The position numbers and the translations under genes are program-made. Shown in pieces: positions 26,896 through 35,483 of a DNA stretch of 64,000 nucleotides. The stretch is from positions 217,093 through 281,092 of the forward strand of contig CALHND010000004.1 in NCBI GenBank assembly GCA_938034875.1, in the 5' to 3' direction. Below the pieces are notes generated by a model. That model saw nothing but the letters and a program-made list of their open reading frames with translations. It had not been told where the DNA came from and searched no databases. Source of the stretch: an uncultured Clostridia bacterium (GTDB lineage Bacteria; Bacillota; Clostridia; Oscillospirales; Acutalibacteraceae). Numbering within the stretch: position 1 is the stretch's first letter; every line of letters begins with the position of its first letter.

Positions 26896-28110
26896 AGCGA
26901 ATAAGTTGATCAGTACCCCGGCCGCAACGGCTGAGCCAATAACGCCTGCTACATTTGGTCCCATAGCATGCATTAATAAGAAGTTGCCCGGATCATACTG
27001 CTGTCCGATTTTTTGCGAAACACGCGCCGCCATAGGAACAGCAGAAACTCCAGCCGAACCGATAAGCGGGTTAACCTTTCCTCCTGTAACCACATACATG
27101 AGTTTACCGAGTAAAACACCGCCAGCAGTACCAAAGCAAAATGCTACAAGTCCCATACCTACGATTCCAAGTGTTTCAAGGTTAAGGAAGCTGGCGCCGT
27201 TTGTAGTAGCGCCCACTGTAATACCCAGGAATATTGTAATAATATTCATAAGCTCATTTTGTGCCGTTTTGCAAATACGGTCAACAACTCCACATTCTTT
27301 CATCAAATTCCCCAGCATTAGCAAACCGACCAAAACTGCTGCTGATGGAAGAAGTAAAGATACAACGATAGTAACGGCAACCGGGAAAATAATTTTCTCG
27401 GTTTTTGATACCGTTCTAAGCGATTCCATGCGCACCTTGCGCTCCTTATCAGTTGTAAGAAGCTTCATAATAGGTGGCTGAATAACCGGTATTAACGCCA
27501 TATATGAATATGCTGCAACGGCTATCGGACCAAGATAACTGGGTGCCAGTCGTGATGTAACATATATTGCCGTGGGTCCGTCAGCGCCGCCAATAATACC
27601 GATTGAGGCGGCAACATCTTCATTAAATCCGAGAAACAGTGCTCCGATAAAAGCAATAAATATACCCAGCTGTGCTGCTGCTCCGAGCAATAAGCTTTTA
27701 GGATTGCTGATAAGCGGAGAAAAGTCGGTCATACAACCGATGCCAAGGAAAATAAGAGGAGGATAGATACCAAGTTTTACTCCAAGATAGAGTATATCAA
27801 GCAGTCCGCCCTCTTTTACCACTTCGCCGATCATAAGATGACCGTCTGCGGTCCAATAATTAAGGTTTGATGTATCAAAATACTCAGGGTGGAAAAGTCC
27901 GGCTTGTGGCAAGTTGGCAAGTAGCATGCCAAAAGCTATCGGTAAAAGCAGTAACGGCTCAAACTGAAACTTAATGGCCAACACAAGCAAAAAGCATGCG
28001 ACACATATCATAATCAGACTTTTATATCCGTCTCCAATAAAAAACTGTGCAAATCCCGACTCATTTAATATTGCAGTAACAGTTTGAATAAAGCTATTCC
28101 AGATACTCAT
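26893..28110 (-). CDS. oadB: Na+-translocating decarboxylase beta subunit
   Basis: A 405-residue integral membrane protein of the oxaloacetate/methylmalonyl-CoA/glutaconyl-CoA decarboxylase beta family, which pumps Na+ out while decarboxylating a biotin-bound carboxyl group. IGIIGGADGPTAIYVTSRLA near residue 170 contains the conserved functional aspartate, and HAMGPNVAGVIGSAVAAG near the C-terminus is the second conserved segment. Length is typical. It follows a gamma subunit gene, but no alpha (carboxyltransferase) or biotin-carrier gene lies in the window, so the substrate is undefined. Confidence 0.93.
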   Translation of the reverse strand: MSIWNSFIQTVTAILNESGFAQFFIGDGYKSLIMICVACFLLVLAIKFQFEPLLLLPIAFGMLLANLPQAGLFHPEYFDTSNLNYWTADGHLMIGEVVKEGGLLDILYLGVKLGIYPPLIFLGIGCMTDFSPLISNPKSLLLGAAAQLGIFIAFIGALFLGFNEDVAASIGIIGGADGPTAIYVTSRLAPSYLGPIAVAAYSYMALIPVIQPPIMKLLTTDKERKVRMESLRTVSKTEKIIFPVAVTIVVSLLLPSAAVLVGLLMLGNLMKECGVVDRICKTAQNELMNIITIFLGITVGATTNGASFLNLETLGIVGMGLVAFCFGTAGGVLLGKLMYVVTGGKVNPLIGSAGVSAVPMAARVSQKIGQQYDPGNFLLMHAMGPNVAGVIGSAVAAGVLINLFA

Positions 28111-28122
28111 TTGTTACGCTCC

Positions 28123-28530
28123 TTAAAATGCCCGAATATTATTTCTAACCCCCGCATCAGCCCAAGCTGAACGTGCCGATGATACAGGTCTGACAGAGCG
28201 GATAATTGCCTTTTTTCCTGTGCCTTCGTACATCATAGCAACGGCAGCAGCAATAACTGCAATCACTTCATCTTCATCTGAATTTGCATCAATAATTGGT
28301 GCGCTAACAGTTGTATTAGCTAAATTTTGTACATTTGCAACTGCTTTATTATCACTGTTTGAATTAAATTTTCTAGATGTTCTCTTTGCAACGAAACCAA
28401 AAATATAAATCATTAAAACAAGCAAAAGAAGCATTCCGAAAACAATTACAATACCGGAAGTAGTAGTTATTGCTGAAAGCTCACCTATTGACATTTTACT
28501 AGTGTCGGTAGCCAGTTGTAGAAAGCCCAT
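28123..28530 (-). CDS. oadG: Na+-pump decarboxylase gamma subunit (OadG family)
   Basis: A 135-residue small membrane protein with one transmembrane segment (about residues 26-48, GIVIVFGMLLLLVLMIYIFG), a variable acidic linker and a C-terminal segment EDEVIAVIAAAVAMMYEG, which is typical of the longer OadG proteins. The gamma subunit holds the decarboxylase complex together. A GGAGG site supports the ATG. It begins directly after the galT stop and is followed by oadB after 12 bases, so Leloir-pathway genes and pump subunits share a transcript. Confidence 0.85.
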   Translation of the reverse strand: MGFLQLATDTSKMSIGELSAITTTSGIVIVFGMLLLLVLMIYIFGFVAKRTSRKFNSNSDNKAVANVQNLANTTVSAPIIDANSDEDEVIAVIAAAVAMMYEGTGKKAIIRSVRPVSSARSAWADAGVRNNIRAF

Positions 28531-29511
28531 TTAATTATCCTCCAATGTTTTTTTAAATCTATTAAGTGCCTCGCGCAGCTCAATTGCCTTTTCTTCGGGG
28601 GCTGTTGGGTTACAATGTGCCCAAGCACCAGTTTCCGAAGATGCATTAAACTTCTGCTTATCAGCAGAACGCATCGGCGGGAAAAACTCAATATGGAAAT
28701 GATAGTAATCAGAAGTATCTTCTGTATTTACGGGAGCATTATGCATGCACATCATATACGGGAATTTATATCCGAACAAACTGTCGAGCATTCCTGTGGT
28801 AAGTTTTAATGTTTCTGCAAGCGAACGCTTTTCATCAGCAGTAAATTCTGTAATGTTTCCAACATGGCGCTTCGACATAATGTAAACACCGTAAGGATAC
28901 TCAACAAAGAATGGTAAGATTACCGCAAAATGTTCATTTTCAAAAATTACACGCTTTTCGCATTTCTTTTCCTGATCAATCATTTCACAGAAAAGACATT
29001 TTCCGTTTTCATCGTGGTATTCCTTTGCAGCATCAACTTCAAGCTGAAGTTTTTTCGGGACAATCGAATAGCCGTAAATTTGGCCATGCGGATGTGGCAT
29101 AGATACACCGACAACTTCACCGCGGTTTTCAAAAATGAACACATATTTGATGTTTTCATCCGAAGCAATATCGGTAAATCTTTCGCACCAAAGGTCAACC
29201 AACTTTGAAATATGGTCAACCGACAGTTCAGGCAAAGTTATAGTATGTTCAGGTGAATATAGTATAACCTCGCATTTTCCGTATGCTGGCTTTACTTTAA
29301 AAAATTCGTTTGCAACATCATCAGGCTCAGGCGGAGTCTGAGACAGTGCAGGAAAATCGTTATCGTATTTAAGAACATCAAAATGTTCTGGTACCCGTCC
29401 CGATCCCGGGCAAAACGGACACCAATCTTTTGGCATATTGGGTCTGCCCTGTCGGTGTGAAGCGATCATTACCCAGTCTTTTATGAATGGATGATATCTA
29501 AGCTCAGCCAT
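28531..29511 (-). CDS. galT: Galactose-1-phosphate uridylyltransferase
   Basis: GalT exchanges galactose-1-phosphate with UDP-glucose in the Leloir pathway. The 326-residue protein has CPFCPGSG near residue 31 (zinc-binding cysteines), VGVSMPHPHGQIYGY near residue 133 with the catalytic HPHGQ motif, and FHIEFFPP near the C-terminus, as in class-I GalT. It follows galK by 20 bases. No galE or galactose transporter is seen next to it. Confidence 0.92.
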   Translation of the reverse strand: MAELRYHPFIKDWVMIASHRQGRPNMPKDWCPFCPGSGRVPEHFDVLKYDNDFPALSQTPPEPDDVANEFFKVKPAYGKCEVILYSPEHTITLPELSVDHISKLVDLWCERFTDIASDENIKYVFIFENRGEVVGVSMPHPHGQIYGYSIVPKKLQLEVDAAKEYHDENGKCLFCEMIDQEKKCEKRVIFENEHFAVILPFFVEYPYGVYIMSKRHVGNITEFTADEKRSLAETLKLTTGMLDSLFGYKFPYMMCMHNAPVNTEDTSDYYHFHIEFFPPMRSADKQKFNASSETGAWAHCNPTAPEEKAIELREALNRFKKTLEDN

Positions 29512-29531
29512 TATATTATCTCCTTTAAAAG

Positions 29532-30809
29532 TTATTTACCGCAAATCATTGTACCGCCGAGAGGACGAATTTTAAGAACATAGCAATTATTTTTGCCGAA
29601 AACGTTCTCGATCGTTTCTATGTATTCATTAAGCAAATCATTTGGTACAAATGCCTGAATTGTACCGCCGAAACCACCGCCGTGAACGCGGTAAGCACCT
29701 CTGTCACCAAGAACTTTTGACGACAGATAAAGCGCCAGAGAAAGCCCCTGTTCGTTTGGTGCCGATGCAGCATAAACATTTTGCAAATACATAAATGAAG
29801 ATTGACCAGATTCGCGTACAAGTTTTAAAAAGCCATTAAAATCATTTGATTTAAGCGCCGCCTTTTCCTCAACTGCACGACGGTTGTCATCAAAAAAGTG
29901 TATTGTTCGAAGAACGGCACGATCTCCGCATTTAGTACGAATATCAGCAATGTTTGCATAAAACTCGGTTTCATCGACATTACGCAGAACTTTTTTGCCG
30001 AAATATGTAGCGACATCGCGCATTTCTTGTGGAACAGCAGCATATTCACAGGTCAGATCTGCATGATTACCGCCTGTATTTACTATGCAAAGTGAATGAT
30101 TTTGCGCTTCAAAGTCAAAATCAACCTTTTCGATAATCGGGTTTTCTGTATCGGCAAAATCGATACCTACAAAACCACCCACTGAGCTTGCCATTTGATC
30201 CATAAGTCCGCTCGGCTTGCCAAAAAATACATTTTCAGCATACTGTGAACATTTAGCAATGGTTACTGCATCAATTTTGCCATCATTGTAAAGATAACTG
30301 ATTATCGTGCCAACCAGTACTTCAAAAGCAGCTGACGAGGACAATCCGGAACCTTTTATAACATTTGAAGTAGTATAAGCATCAAAACCGCCGACATTAT
30401 ATCCAAGCTGTTTAATACGGGCGCAAACACCGCGAATAAGTGAAGCTGAACGCTCCTTTTCGCTTTCAACCGGATTAAGCTCAGTTGAATCTATTTCATC
30501 CATATCAAAGCCTTTTGATTTAATACGAATGATATTATTATCGGTTTTAGAAGCCACAGCAATAACATCAAGGTTTACGCTGCCTGCAAGAACACATCCG
30601 AATTGATGATCGGTGTGATTTCCTCCCACTTCTGTTCTACCGGGAGCGCTAAATAAAGCACATTCCCTTTCCTGTCCGAAATAATGTGCAAAACGATCAC
30701 ATGCATTTGCATATCTGCCTGCATTCTCGCTGACATTGGTGTATAACAAATTAAATGTTTCGTTATACTTTCCAGAAAGTATATCATTTTTAATTTCAGT
30801 AAGTTTCAT
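29532..30809 (-). CDS. galK: Galactokinase
   Basis: A 425-residue GHMP kinase that phosphorylates galactose at C1. The start is set at the ATG at 30809 (MKLTEIKNDILS), preceded by AGGAG; the longer frame runs into the promoter region. FSAPGRTEVGGNHTDHQFG is the galactokinase signature, KGSGLSSSAAFEVLVG is the GHMP ATP-binding motif, and VHGGGFGGTIQAF is the C-terminal motif 3. It is the first gene of the gal-oad operon and is divergent from an AraC-type regulator, its probable controller. Confidence 0.94.
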   Translation of the reverse strand: MKLTEIKNDILSGKYNETFNLLYTNVSENAGRYANACDRFAHYFGQERECALFSAPGRTEVGGNHTDHQFGCVLAGSVNLDVIAVASKTDNNIIRIKSKGFDMDEIDSTELNPVESEKERSASLIRGVCARIKQLGYNVGGFDAYTTSNVIKGSGLSSSAAFEVLVGTIISYLYNDGKIDAVTIAKCSQYAENVFFGKPSGLMDQMASSVGGFVGIDFADTENPIIEKVDFDFEAQNHSLCIVNTGGNHADLTCEYAAVPQEMRDVATYFGKKVLRNVDETEFYANIADIRTKCGDRAVLRTIHFFDDNRRAVEEKAALKSNDFNGFLKLVRESGQSSFMYLQNVYAASAPNEQGLSLALYLSSKVLGDRGAYRVHGGGFGGTIQAFVPNDLLNEYIETIENVFGKNNCYVLKIRPLGGTMICGK

Positions 30810-30867
30810 ATAATGACTCCTGACTATAATAGCCCAAATTTCCCTATTATGATATTTATATAAATAA

Positions 30868-30893
30868 TACCAGATTTTAATATATATTTGCAA
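30868..30893 (-). promoter_or_regulatory. Probable galK promoter
   Basis: On the minus strand TTGCAA (30888-30893) and TATTAT (30864-30869) are about 18 bases apart, about 55 bases before galK. The -35 hexamer lies in one arm of the TGCAACA inverted repeat described separately. Confidence 0.5.
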
Positions 30894-30928
30894 CATATTT
30901 TTTATCATCTTTATGTATTTTTGTTGCA
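30889..30928. promoter_or_regulatory. Inverted repeat in the galK/araC divergent promoter
   Basis: TGCAACA (30889-30895) and its inverse TGTTGCA (30922-30928) are 26 bases apart. One arm overlaps the probable -35 of galK and the other overlaps the -35 (TTGCAT) of the AraC-type gene. This is a good candidate operator for the neighbouring regulator; binding is inferred. Confidence 0.5.
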
Positions 30929-30952
30929 TATTTTGACAAACCACCGTATAAT
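30924..30952 (+). promoter_or_regulatory. Probable promoter of the AraC-type regulator
   Basis: TTGCAT (30924-30929) and TATAAT (30947-30952) with a 17-base spacer, about 25 bases before the start codon. Confidence 0.6.
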
Positions 30953-30976
30953 ATTATTAAATGTGAGGTGACAGCA

Positions 30977-31810
30977 ATGCAAGAAGAATTGAAACATTCG
31001 TTTAAAACAGTTTATCACGAAAATCTTGGGCTGTCAGTTTTTAATTGTGGATTTCAAAAATGTGAGCCTCTCCATTCATGGGGACCCGCAATAAGAAACT
31101 ACTATTTATTACATTTTGTTGCATCAGGCAAAGGAAAATTTACAGTAGGTGAAAAAGAATATAATCTGTCAGCAGGAGACGGTTTTGTTACAGTACCAAA
31201 CGAAATGGCTTATTATCAAGCTGACAGCAATGAACCGTGGGAATATTTTTGGGTTGGTTTTAATGGCGTTGATGCGGTCCGTTTAATGAACGCCGCTGGA
31301 TTTAATTCTAATCCATGTTTTCACTGTGAAGATATAAATAAAGTAACTGAAATGATATTAGAGATTTATAATTCAAACGGAATTAAGCTGTCTGATGAGG
31401 TTTATATGACAGGTTGCATTTATAAGTTCTTATCATTGCTCATTAAAATTAATGGCAGCAAAAATTCAATTACCCAAGGTGGAATTGATTATGTTATGCT
31501 TGCAATAAAATTTATTGAACATAACTACTTGCGACAAATAAGTATTGTAGACATTGCATCAGCCGCCGGAATAAGTAGAAGTCATCTATACAGACAGTTT
31601 ATGACCCAACTTAACATGACCCCGAATGAATATTTAATAAAGTATCGCATAAATCTTGCCTGTGAAATGCTTAAGGATCGAAAAATCAATATCAGTGAAA
31701 CAGCATATTCTGTTGGCTTTACCGATCCATTGTATTTTTCGCGCGTTTTTAAAAACATAAAAGGTGTTTCTCCAAGTAAATATGCCGCATCTGTGGCAGC
31801 TTCGGACTAA
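30977..31810 (+). CDS. AraC family transcriptional regulator
   Basis: A 277-residue regulator with an N-terminal cupin sugar-sensing domain (HSWGPAIRNYYLLHFVASGK near residue 33) and a C-terminal AraC DNA-binding domain with two helix-turn-helix units: ISIVDIASAAGISRSHLYRQ near residue 190, then INISETAYSVGFTDPLYFSR. It ends with the usual KGVSPSKYA segment. The ATG at 30977 follows GAGGTG; a GTG three codons earlier is possible. It faces galK across a shared promoter region, so it most likely controls galK-galT-oadG-oadB in response to a sugar. The arrangement resembles MsmR/RafR-type regulators. Confidence 0.88.
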   Translation: MQEELKHSFKTVYHENLGLSVFNCGFQKCEPLHSWGPAIRNYYLLHFVASGKGKFTVGEKEYNLSAGDGFVTVPNEMAYYQADSNEPWEYFWVGFNGVDAVRLMNAAGFNSNPCFHCEDINKVTEMILEIYNSNGIKLSDEVYMTGCIYKFLSLLIKINGSKNSITQGGIDYVMLAIKFIEHNYLRQISIVDIASAAGISRSHLYRQFMTQLNMTPNEYLIKYRINLACEMLKDRKINISETAYSVGFTDPLYFSRVFKNIKGVSPSKYAASVAASD

Positions 31811-31819
31811 GGAGTAATT

Positions 31820-32167
31820 ATGATCGAAGTAAAGAATTTGATTGATGAAGTAAACAGCACAGATGATCTTTACATTTATAAGAAAATTGCGCACTTTAAC
31901 GGCAATGTGCTAAGCGTTGTCCAGGTTGCAAATAGAACTCTTGATTTCCATGTACATGAACATTCAGACGAAATGTTTTGCGTGCTGAAAGGAAGTTTCC
32001 GGTTAGAAACTGAAGAAGGACTTACTACGGTATCTGCTGGAGAATTTGTAATTGTTCCTAAAAACACGTTGCACCGGCCTGTTGTAACTGAACTGTGCAA
32101 GTTCTTAATGGTTGAATTAGACGGCACGCTGAATAAAGAAAATAGCGGTGACCTTTACACCCCATAA
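31820..32167 (+). CDS. Small cupin-domain protein
   Basis: A 115-residue single-domain cupin. FHVHEHSDEMFCVLKGSFRL near residue 38 is cupin motif 1 with two histidines and a glutamate for metal binding, and VSAGEFVIVPKNTLHRPV is motif 2 with the last histidine. Such proteins may be sugar isomerases, dioxygenases or sensors; the sequence alone does not decide. It lies 9 bases after the AraC-type gene and is presumably co-transcribed with it. Confidence 0.8.
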   Translation: MIEVKNLIDEVNSTDDLYIYKKIAHFNGNVLSVVQVANRTLDFHVHEHSDEMFCVLKGSFRLETEEGLTTVSAGEFVIVPKNTLHRPVVTELCKFLMVELDGTLNKENSGDLYTP

Positions 32168-32199
32168 ACAATTATCTGAATTTTTAAAACATATAAAAC

Positions 32200-32250
32200 A
32201 AACACCCTGCTAATGTAGTTGTTATCCACATTAGCAGGGTGTTTAATTGT
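32200..32250. terminator. Bidirectional hairpin terminator
   Basis: A 17-base-pair perfect stem (32200-32216 with 32228-32244), 11-base loop, between the convergent cupin and uracil permease genes, with T-rich tails on both sides. Confidence 0.88.
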
Positions 32251-32280
32251 AATTTATTTTGTTAAACAGGTTGAATATAA

Positions 32281-33765
32281 TTATTCAGCTGTCTGTACTT
32301 CTTCTTCGGTTTCTTCTGTACTTTTATTCTTTTTTTCACCGATGCTCAGCAGGAGATTAAGAAAAATTCCAAAAATAGTTGCGCCGGCAATGCATGGAAC
32401 TTCCATGCCAAAGAAAGGTATATTTCCGCCGAAGGCGTAGTTTCCGCCAATACCAAGGACCATAACTGTTGCTATAACAGCAATGTTCTTTGAGGAGAAC
32501 ATATCAACCTTTTTATCAATCATAATTGCAATACCCTGAGCTGCAATTGCACCGAACAAGTAAATTTCAAGTCCACCAATTACAGCGGTAGGAATAGCAT
32601 AAATACCTTGAATAAGAGGTGTAAAGCAGGAAACAATCATGGCGATAATAGCGGCTACTATCAAAACAGGTACACTAAATACCTTTGTAATTGCCATGGT
32701 GCTGATGTTTTCACCGTAGTTTGTGCCTGCAGGTCCGCCGATAAAACCGGTAACCATGTCGCCTATACCGTCTCCGATAAGGTTGCGGTCAAGCTTTCCG
32801 ATAAGGTCATATTTGCCCTTACCCTTTTTCTTAGCAACATTGTTAATATATATATCCAGCTGATACATATGAGCTGTTGATTCAGGAATTGTTGCAAGAG
32901 CAACCGGCATAATTGCTATAAGTGCTTCCATAGAAACTTTGGGCAATGAGAAGGCCGGCAGAGCAAAAATGCCACCTTCGCCGAGTTTCCATGTGGAAGT
33001 GGAAACAAGACTTTCAACTGTCATTATATCAAAGAGATTGCTTCCTTCAGAGAAGCCGCCAATCCAGTATATAGCACCGGCAGTCAGACATCCTACAGCC
33101 GCACCGAGAAGCAGTGGAAGCTGTCCGAGCAAGCCTTTTAAGTAGCGAGAGAACAAAATTGTAGAAAGCAGTGTTGCTAGAGAAACAACCCAAATGAGTC
33201 CATTGTAACCTGTAAACGTTGCTGACGGCGTGTACGCATCCTTGAGTGCGTTTCCTGCCAATGTTAAACCAATTACCATTGCAATAGGTCCGGTGATAGT
33301 GGGAGGAAGAATTTTTTCTACTGCTCTCGCACCGCAGAACTTGATAATTAATCCGGCAGCAATCGAAATAAAGCCGGACATTATGATACCAAACTGTGCA
33401 TACTGTATAGCTTCAATTGGTAAAGTAGCGACTTGTTTACTTTCCCACAATGCAATTTGAGCAGCGGCTTCTGGAGAAACCTTAGCCATAATTGCATCGC
33501 TTATAAGAAGACCTGAAATAGCTGGCAGATAAGCAAAACTTGAGCCGTAGTACAGCGGAATTTTGCGTCCAGTGATAAGAATAAAACAGATTGTTGCAAG
33601 TCCACTGGCGAAAATGGTAGTGGATACATGGAATCCTGTAATGAGTGCTACTGTAACTGTCGCAGGAAACATTACGATAACCTGCTGAATAGCGTAAAGC
33701 AGCAGCTTTAGCAAGCTGGGTGTTTCGTCGGGAAGATACCCGACTTCGTTTGACATTTTGCGCAT
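32281..33765 (-). CDS. uraA: NCS2 family uracil/xanthine permease
   Basis: A 494-residue membrane transporter of the nucleobase:cation symporter-2 family with about 12-14 membrane segments. GRKIPLYYGSSFAYLPAISG near residue 66 is the conserved NCS2 entry motif, and IPESTAHMYQLDIYINNVA near residue 295 carries the ESTAH substrate-binding segment; GGPAGTNYGENISTMAIT follows. The upstream pyrR gene and attenuator argue for uracil over xanthine. An AGGGGAG site stands before the ATG. The acidic C-terminus is cytoplasmic. Confidence 0.9.
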   Translation of the reverse strand: MRKMSNEVGYLPDETPSLLKLLLYAIQQVIVMFPATVTVALITGFHVSTTIFASGLATICFILITGRKIPLYYGSSFAYLPAISGLLISDAIMAKVSPEAAAQIALWESKQVATLPIEAIQYAQFGIIMSGFISIAAGLIIKFCGARAVEKILPPTITGPIAMVIGLTLAGNALKDAYTPSATFTGYNGLIWVVSLATLLSTILFSRYLKGLLGQLPLLLGAAVGCLTAGAIYWIGGFSEGSNLFDIMTVESLVSTSTWKLGEGGIFALPAFSLPKVSMEALIAIMPVALATIPESTAHMYQLDIYINNVAKKKGKGKYDLIGKLDRNLIGDGIGDMVTGFIGGPAGTNYGENISTMAITKVFSVPVLIVAAIIAMIVSCFTPLIQGIYAIPTAVIGGLEIYLFGAIAAQGIAIMIDKKVDMFSSKNIAVIATVMVLGIGGNYAFGGNIPFFGMEVPCIAGATIFGIFLNLLLSIGEKKNKSTEETEEEVQTAE

Positions 33766-33850
33766 GTTTTTTCTCCCCTATACTTTTTGATTGTTTATTT
33801 AACACCGCTTTAGGCTTTATTTAGCTAAATGCGGCATATGAACAAAGGTT

Positions 33851-34390
33851 TTAATCCATTTGGTACAAAGTAACACATCGTTCACCATCATATTCCGGAA
33901 CGCAGACCGAAATCAGCTCCGATTTAGAGGTGGGCACATTTTTGCCAACGTATTCAGCTTTAAATGGCAATTCTCTGTGGCCTCTGTCAATTAAAACAGC
34001 AAGTTGTATGCAACGTGGCCTACCCAAGGCAAAAACTGCTTCTATCGCGGCTCTGACAGTTCTGCCGGTATACATTACATCATCAACAATTATTACCTTT
34101 TTGTTGGTGATATCAAAAGACAGTTCCTCAGGCTTAATTTCAGGGTCCATATTTTCCGCAGTCAAATCATCTCTGTAATACCGAGTGTCAAGCTCAACGC
34201 ATGGAACATGAGCGCCTTCAATTCGGCTTATGTTTTCCTGAATCATCTGTGCAATGGGCATTCCCCGTCTGCGTATACCCAGCAAAATAATATCATCCGT
34301 GCCTTTGTTCTTTTCGACGATTTCATGTGAAATACGCCGTACTGAACGGCAAAACATTGAATCGTCCATAATTACTGACTTAAACTTCAT
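33851..34390 (-). CDS. pyrR: Pyrimidine operon attenuation protein / uracil phosphoribosyltransferase
   Basis: PyrR binds leader RNA in the presence of UMP/UTP and promotes termination; it also has weak uracil phosphoribosyltransferase activity. The 179-residue protein has the PRPP-binding loop VIIVDDVMYTGRTVRAAIEA near residue 97 and the basic RNA-contact region GIRRRGMPIAQMI near residue 40. Its ATG lies right after the T-run of an intrinsic terminator, and its ribosome binding site (AGGA) is inside the 3' arm of that hairpin, so attenuation may also limit translation. It is the first gene of a pyrR-uraA operon. Confidence 0.95.
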   Translation of the reverse strand: MKFKSVIMDDSMFCRSVRRISHEIVEKNKGTDDIILLGIRRRGMPIAQMIQENISRIEGAHVPCVELDTRYYRDDLTAENMDPEIKPEELSFDITNKKVIIVDDVMYTGRTVRAAIEAVFALGRPRCIQLAVLIDRGHRELPFKAEYVGKNVPTSKSELISVCVPEYDGERCVTLYQMD

Positions 34391-34423
34391 AAAAAAACGT
34401 CCTGCCTTTCACCGGCAGGACGT
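34391..34423 (-). terminator. pyrR leader terminator (attenuator)
   Basis: On the minus strand a 10-base-pair GC-rich stem (34414-34423 with 34397-34406) with a 7-base loop is followed by six T residues that run up to the pyrR ATG. Position and form are those of a transcription attenuator. Confidence 0.88.
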
Positions 34424-34465
34424 TACAAGTCGCAGTTATGGTATTTGTACGTCAATCTTGCCGGT
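34411..34465 (-). promoter_or_regulatory. Predicted pyrR antiterminator
   Basis: The leader segment at 34445-34465 (minus strand, beginning ACCGGCA) can pair with 34411-34428 (ending TGCCGGT): ACCGGCA with TGCCGGT, then ACGT-ACAA with TTGT-ACGT with small bulges. This would occupy the 5' arm of the terminator and allow read-through. Confidence 0.7.
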
Positions 34466-34477
34466 ATCACGGTACCG
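34462..34477 (-). promoter_or_regulatory. PyrR-binding loop (anti-antiterminator)
   Basis: A five-base-pair stem (34473-34477 with 34462-34466) closes a hexaloop CCGTGA, which fits the CNGNGA loop consensus known for PyrR binding sites. Its 3' arm overlaps the 5' arm of the antiterminator, so the two folds exclude each other. Confidence 0.72.
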
Positions 34478-34517
34478 AATCGGAATTAATCCGAATAGCT
34501 TAAAGATTTCTTGTACT

Positions 34518-34546
34518 CTTATATCATATATTTAGTGGTTTGTCAA
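34518..34546 (-). promoter_or_regulatory. pyrR promoter
   Basis: On the minus strand TTGACA (34541-34546) and TATAAG (34518-34523) have a 17-base spacer. The predicted leader of about 120 bases contains the PyrR loop, antiterminator and terminator. Confidence 0.75.
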
Positions 34547-34689
34547 CCCATTATGTACAAATTATCTGCTTTTAAGCGCTTATTTTTTTAAACTTTGAAA
34601 TATGTTGTAATGCTATTTTAGGTAAGTTTAGTTCCGATTTTTAATATTAATAATGATACACGGTACATAGATATTATAGTTAATTAATA

Positions 34690-34727
34690 AAAACGGCTTA
34701 ACGTCCGCATACGCAGACATTAAGCCA
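34690..34727 (-). terminator. Terminator of spoIIGA-sigE
   Basis: On the minus strand a 14-base-pair stem with G-U pairs (34714-34727 with 34696-34709) is followed by TTTTTATT, about 20 bases after the sigE stop. Confidence 0.82.
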
Positions 34728-34749
34728 TTTAATAATTTTCAGCATAAAT

Positions 34750-35472
34750 TTATTTCGTTACACATTCTTCAGTATGCTCAATTTCTACTTTCAGCCGTTC
34801 GATAATCTTCTTTTCCAAACGCGAAATGTACGACTGTGATATTCCCAAAAGATCTGCTACCTCTTTTTGAGTATGTTCTTTTTTTCCATCAAAACCGAAT
34901 CTAAGCTGCATTATCAGTTTTTCTCGCGAATTAAGCTTATTTATTAATTTGTGTAGCAGTACAGCCTCATCGTATGATTCTATTCCCCTATTAATTTCGT
35001 CACCGTCGCTGCCGAGCACATCAGACAGCAGTAGTTCATTTCCGTCCCAGTCAACATTTAGCGGCTCATCAATTGATACTTCTGCTTTTAACGATGAAGT
35101 TTTTCGTAAATGCATAAGTATTTCATTTTCAATGCAGCGCGATGCATATGTAGCGAGCTTTATATTGCGTTCCGGACAAAACGTTTTTACTGCCTTTATC
35201 AGACCGATAGTACCAATAGATATTAAATCCTCTACGCCCGATACCGTTCCGTCAAATTTTTTAGCTATATAAACAACCAGTCTTAAATTATGTACTATTA
35301 GCTTATCTCTTACCGTCTCATCACCATTTGAATAACGAATTAAAAGATTTTGCTCTTCATCCTTAGAAAGCGGAGGAGGAAGTAGCTCCGGGCCGTTTAT
35401 ATAATCCACATCAGGAATAGGTTGAAGCTTGCACAATAATTTTGTAATTAGATTCTTAATCCATAAAAACAT
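34750..35472 (-). CDS. sigE: RNA polymerase sporulation sigma factor SigE (pro-sigma-E)
   Basis: SigE directs early mother-cell transcription in sporulation. The 240-residue protein has an N-terminal hydrophobic/basic pro-sequence ([15 protein letters not shown]) that is normally cleaved by SpoIIGA. Region 2 includes [30 protein letters not shown] and [20 protein letters not shown]; region 4 has [20 protein letters not shown]. Length fits SigE (239 in Bacillus subtilis). The upstream spoIIGA gene, 11 bases away, confirms the assignment over other sporulation sigmas. A hairpin terminator closes the operon. Confidence 0.96.
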   Translation of the reverse strand: MFLWIKNLITKLLCKLQPIPDVDYINGPELLPPPLSKDEEQNLLIRYSNGDETVRDKLIVHNLRLVVYIAKKFDGTVSGVEDLISIGTIGLIKAVKTFCPERNIKLATYASRCIENEILMHLRKTSSLKAEVSIDEPLNVDWDGNELLLSDVLGSDGDEINRGIESYDEAVLLHKLINKLNSREKLIMQLRFGFDGKKEHTQKEVADLLGISQSYISRLEKKIIERLKVEIEHTEECVTK

Positions 35473-35483
35473 ATTTAAGACCC

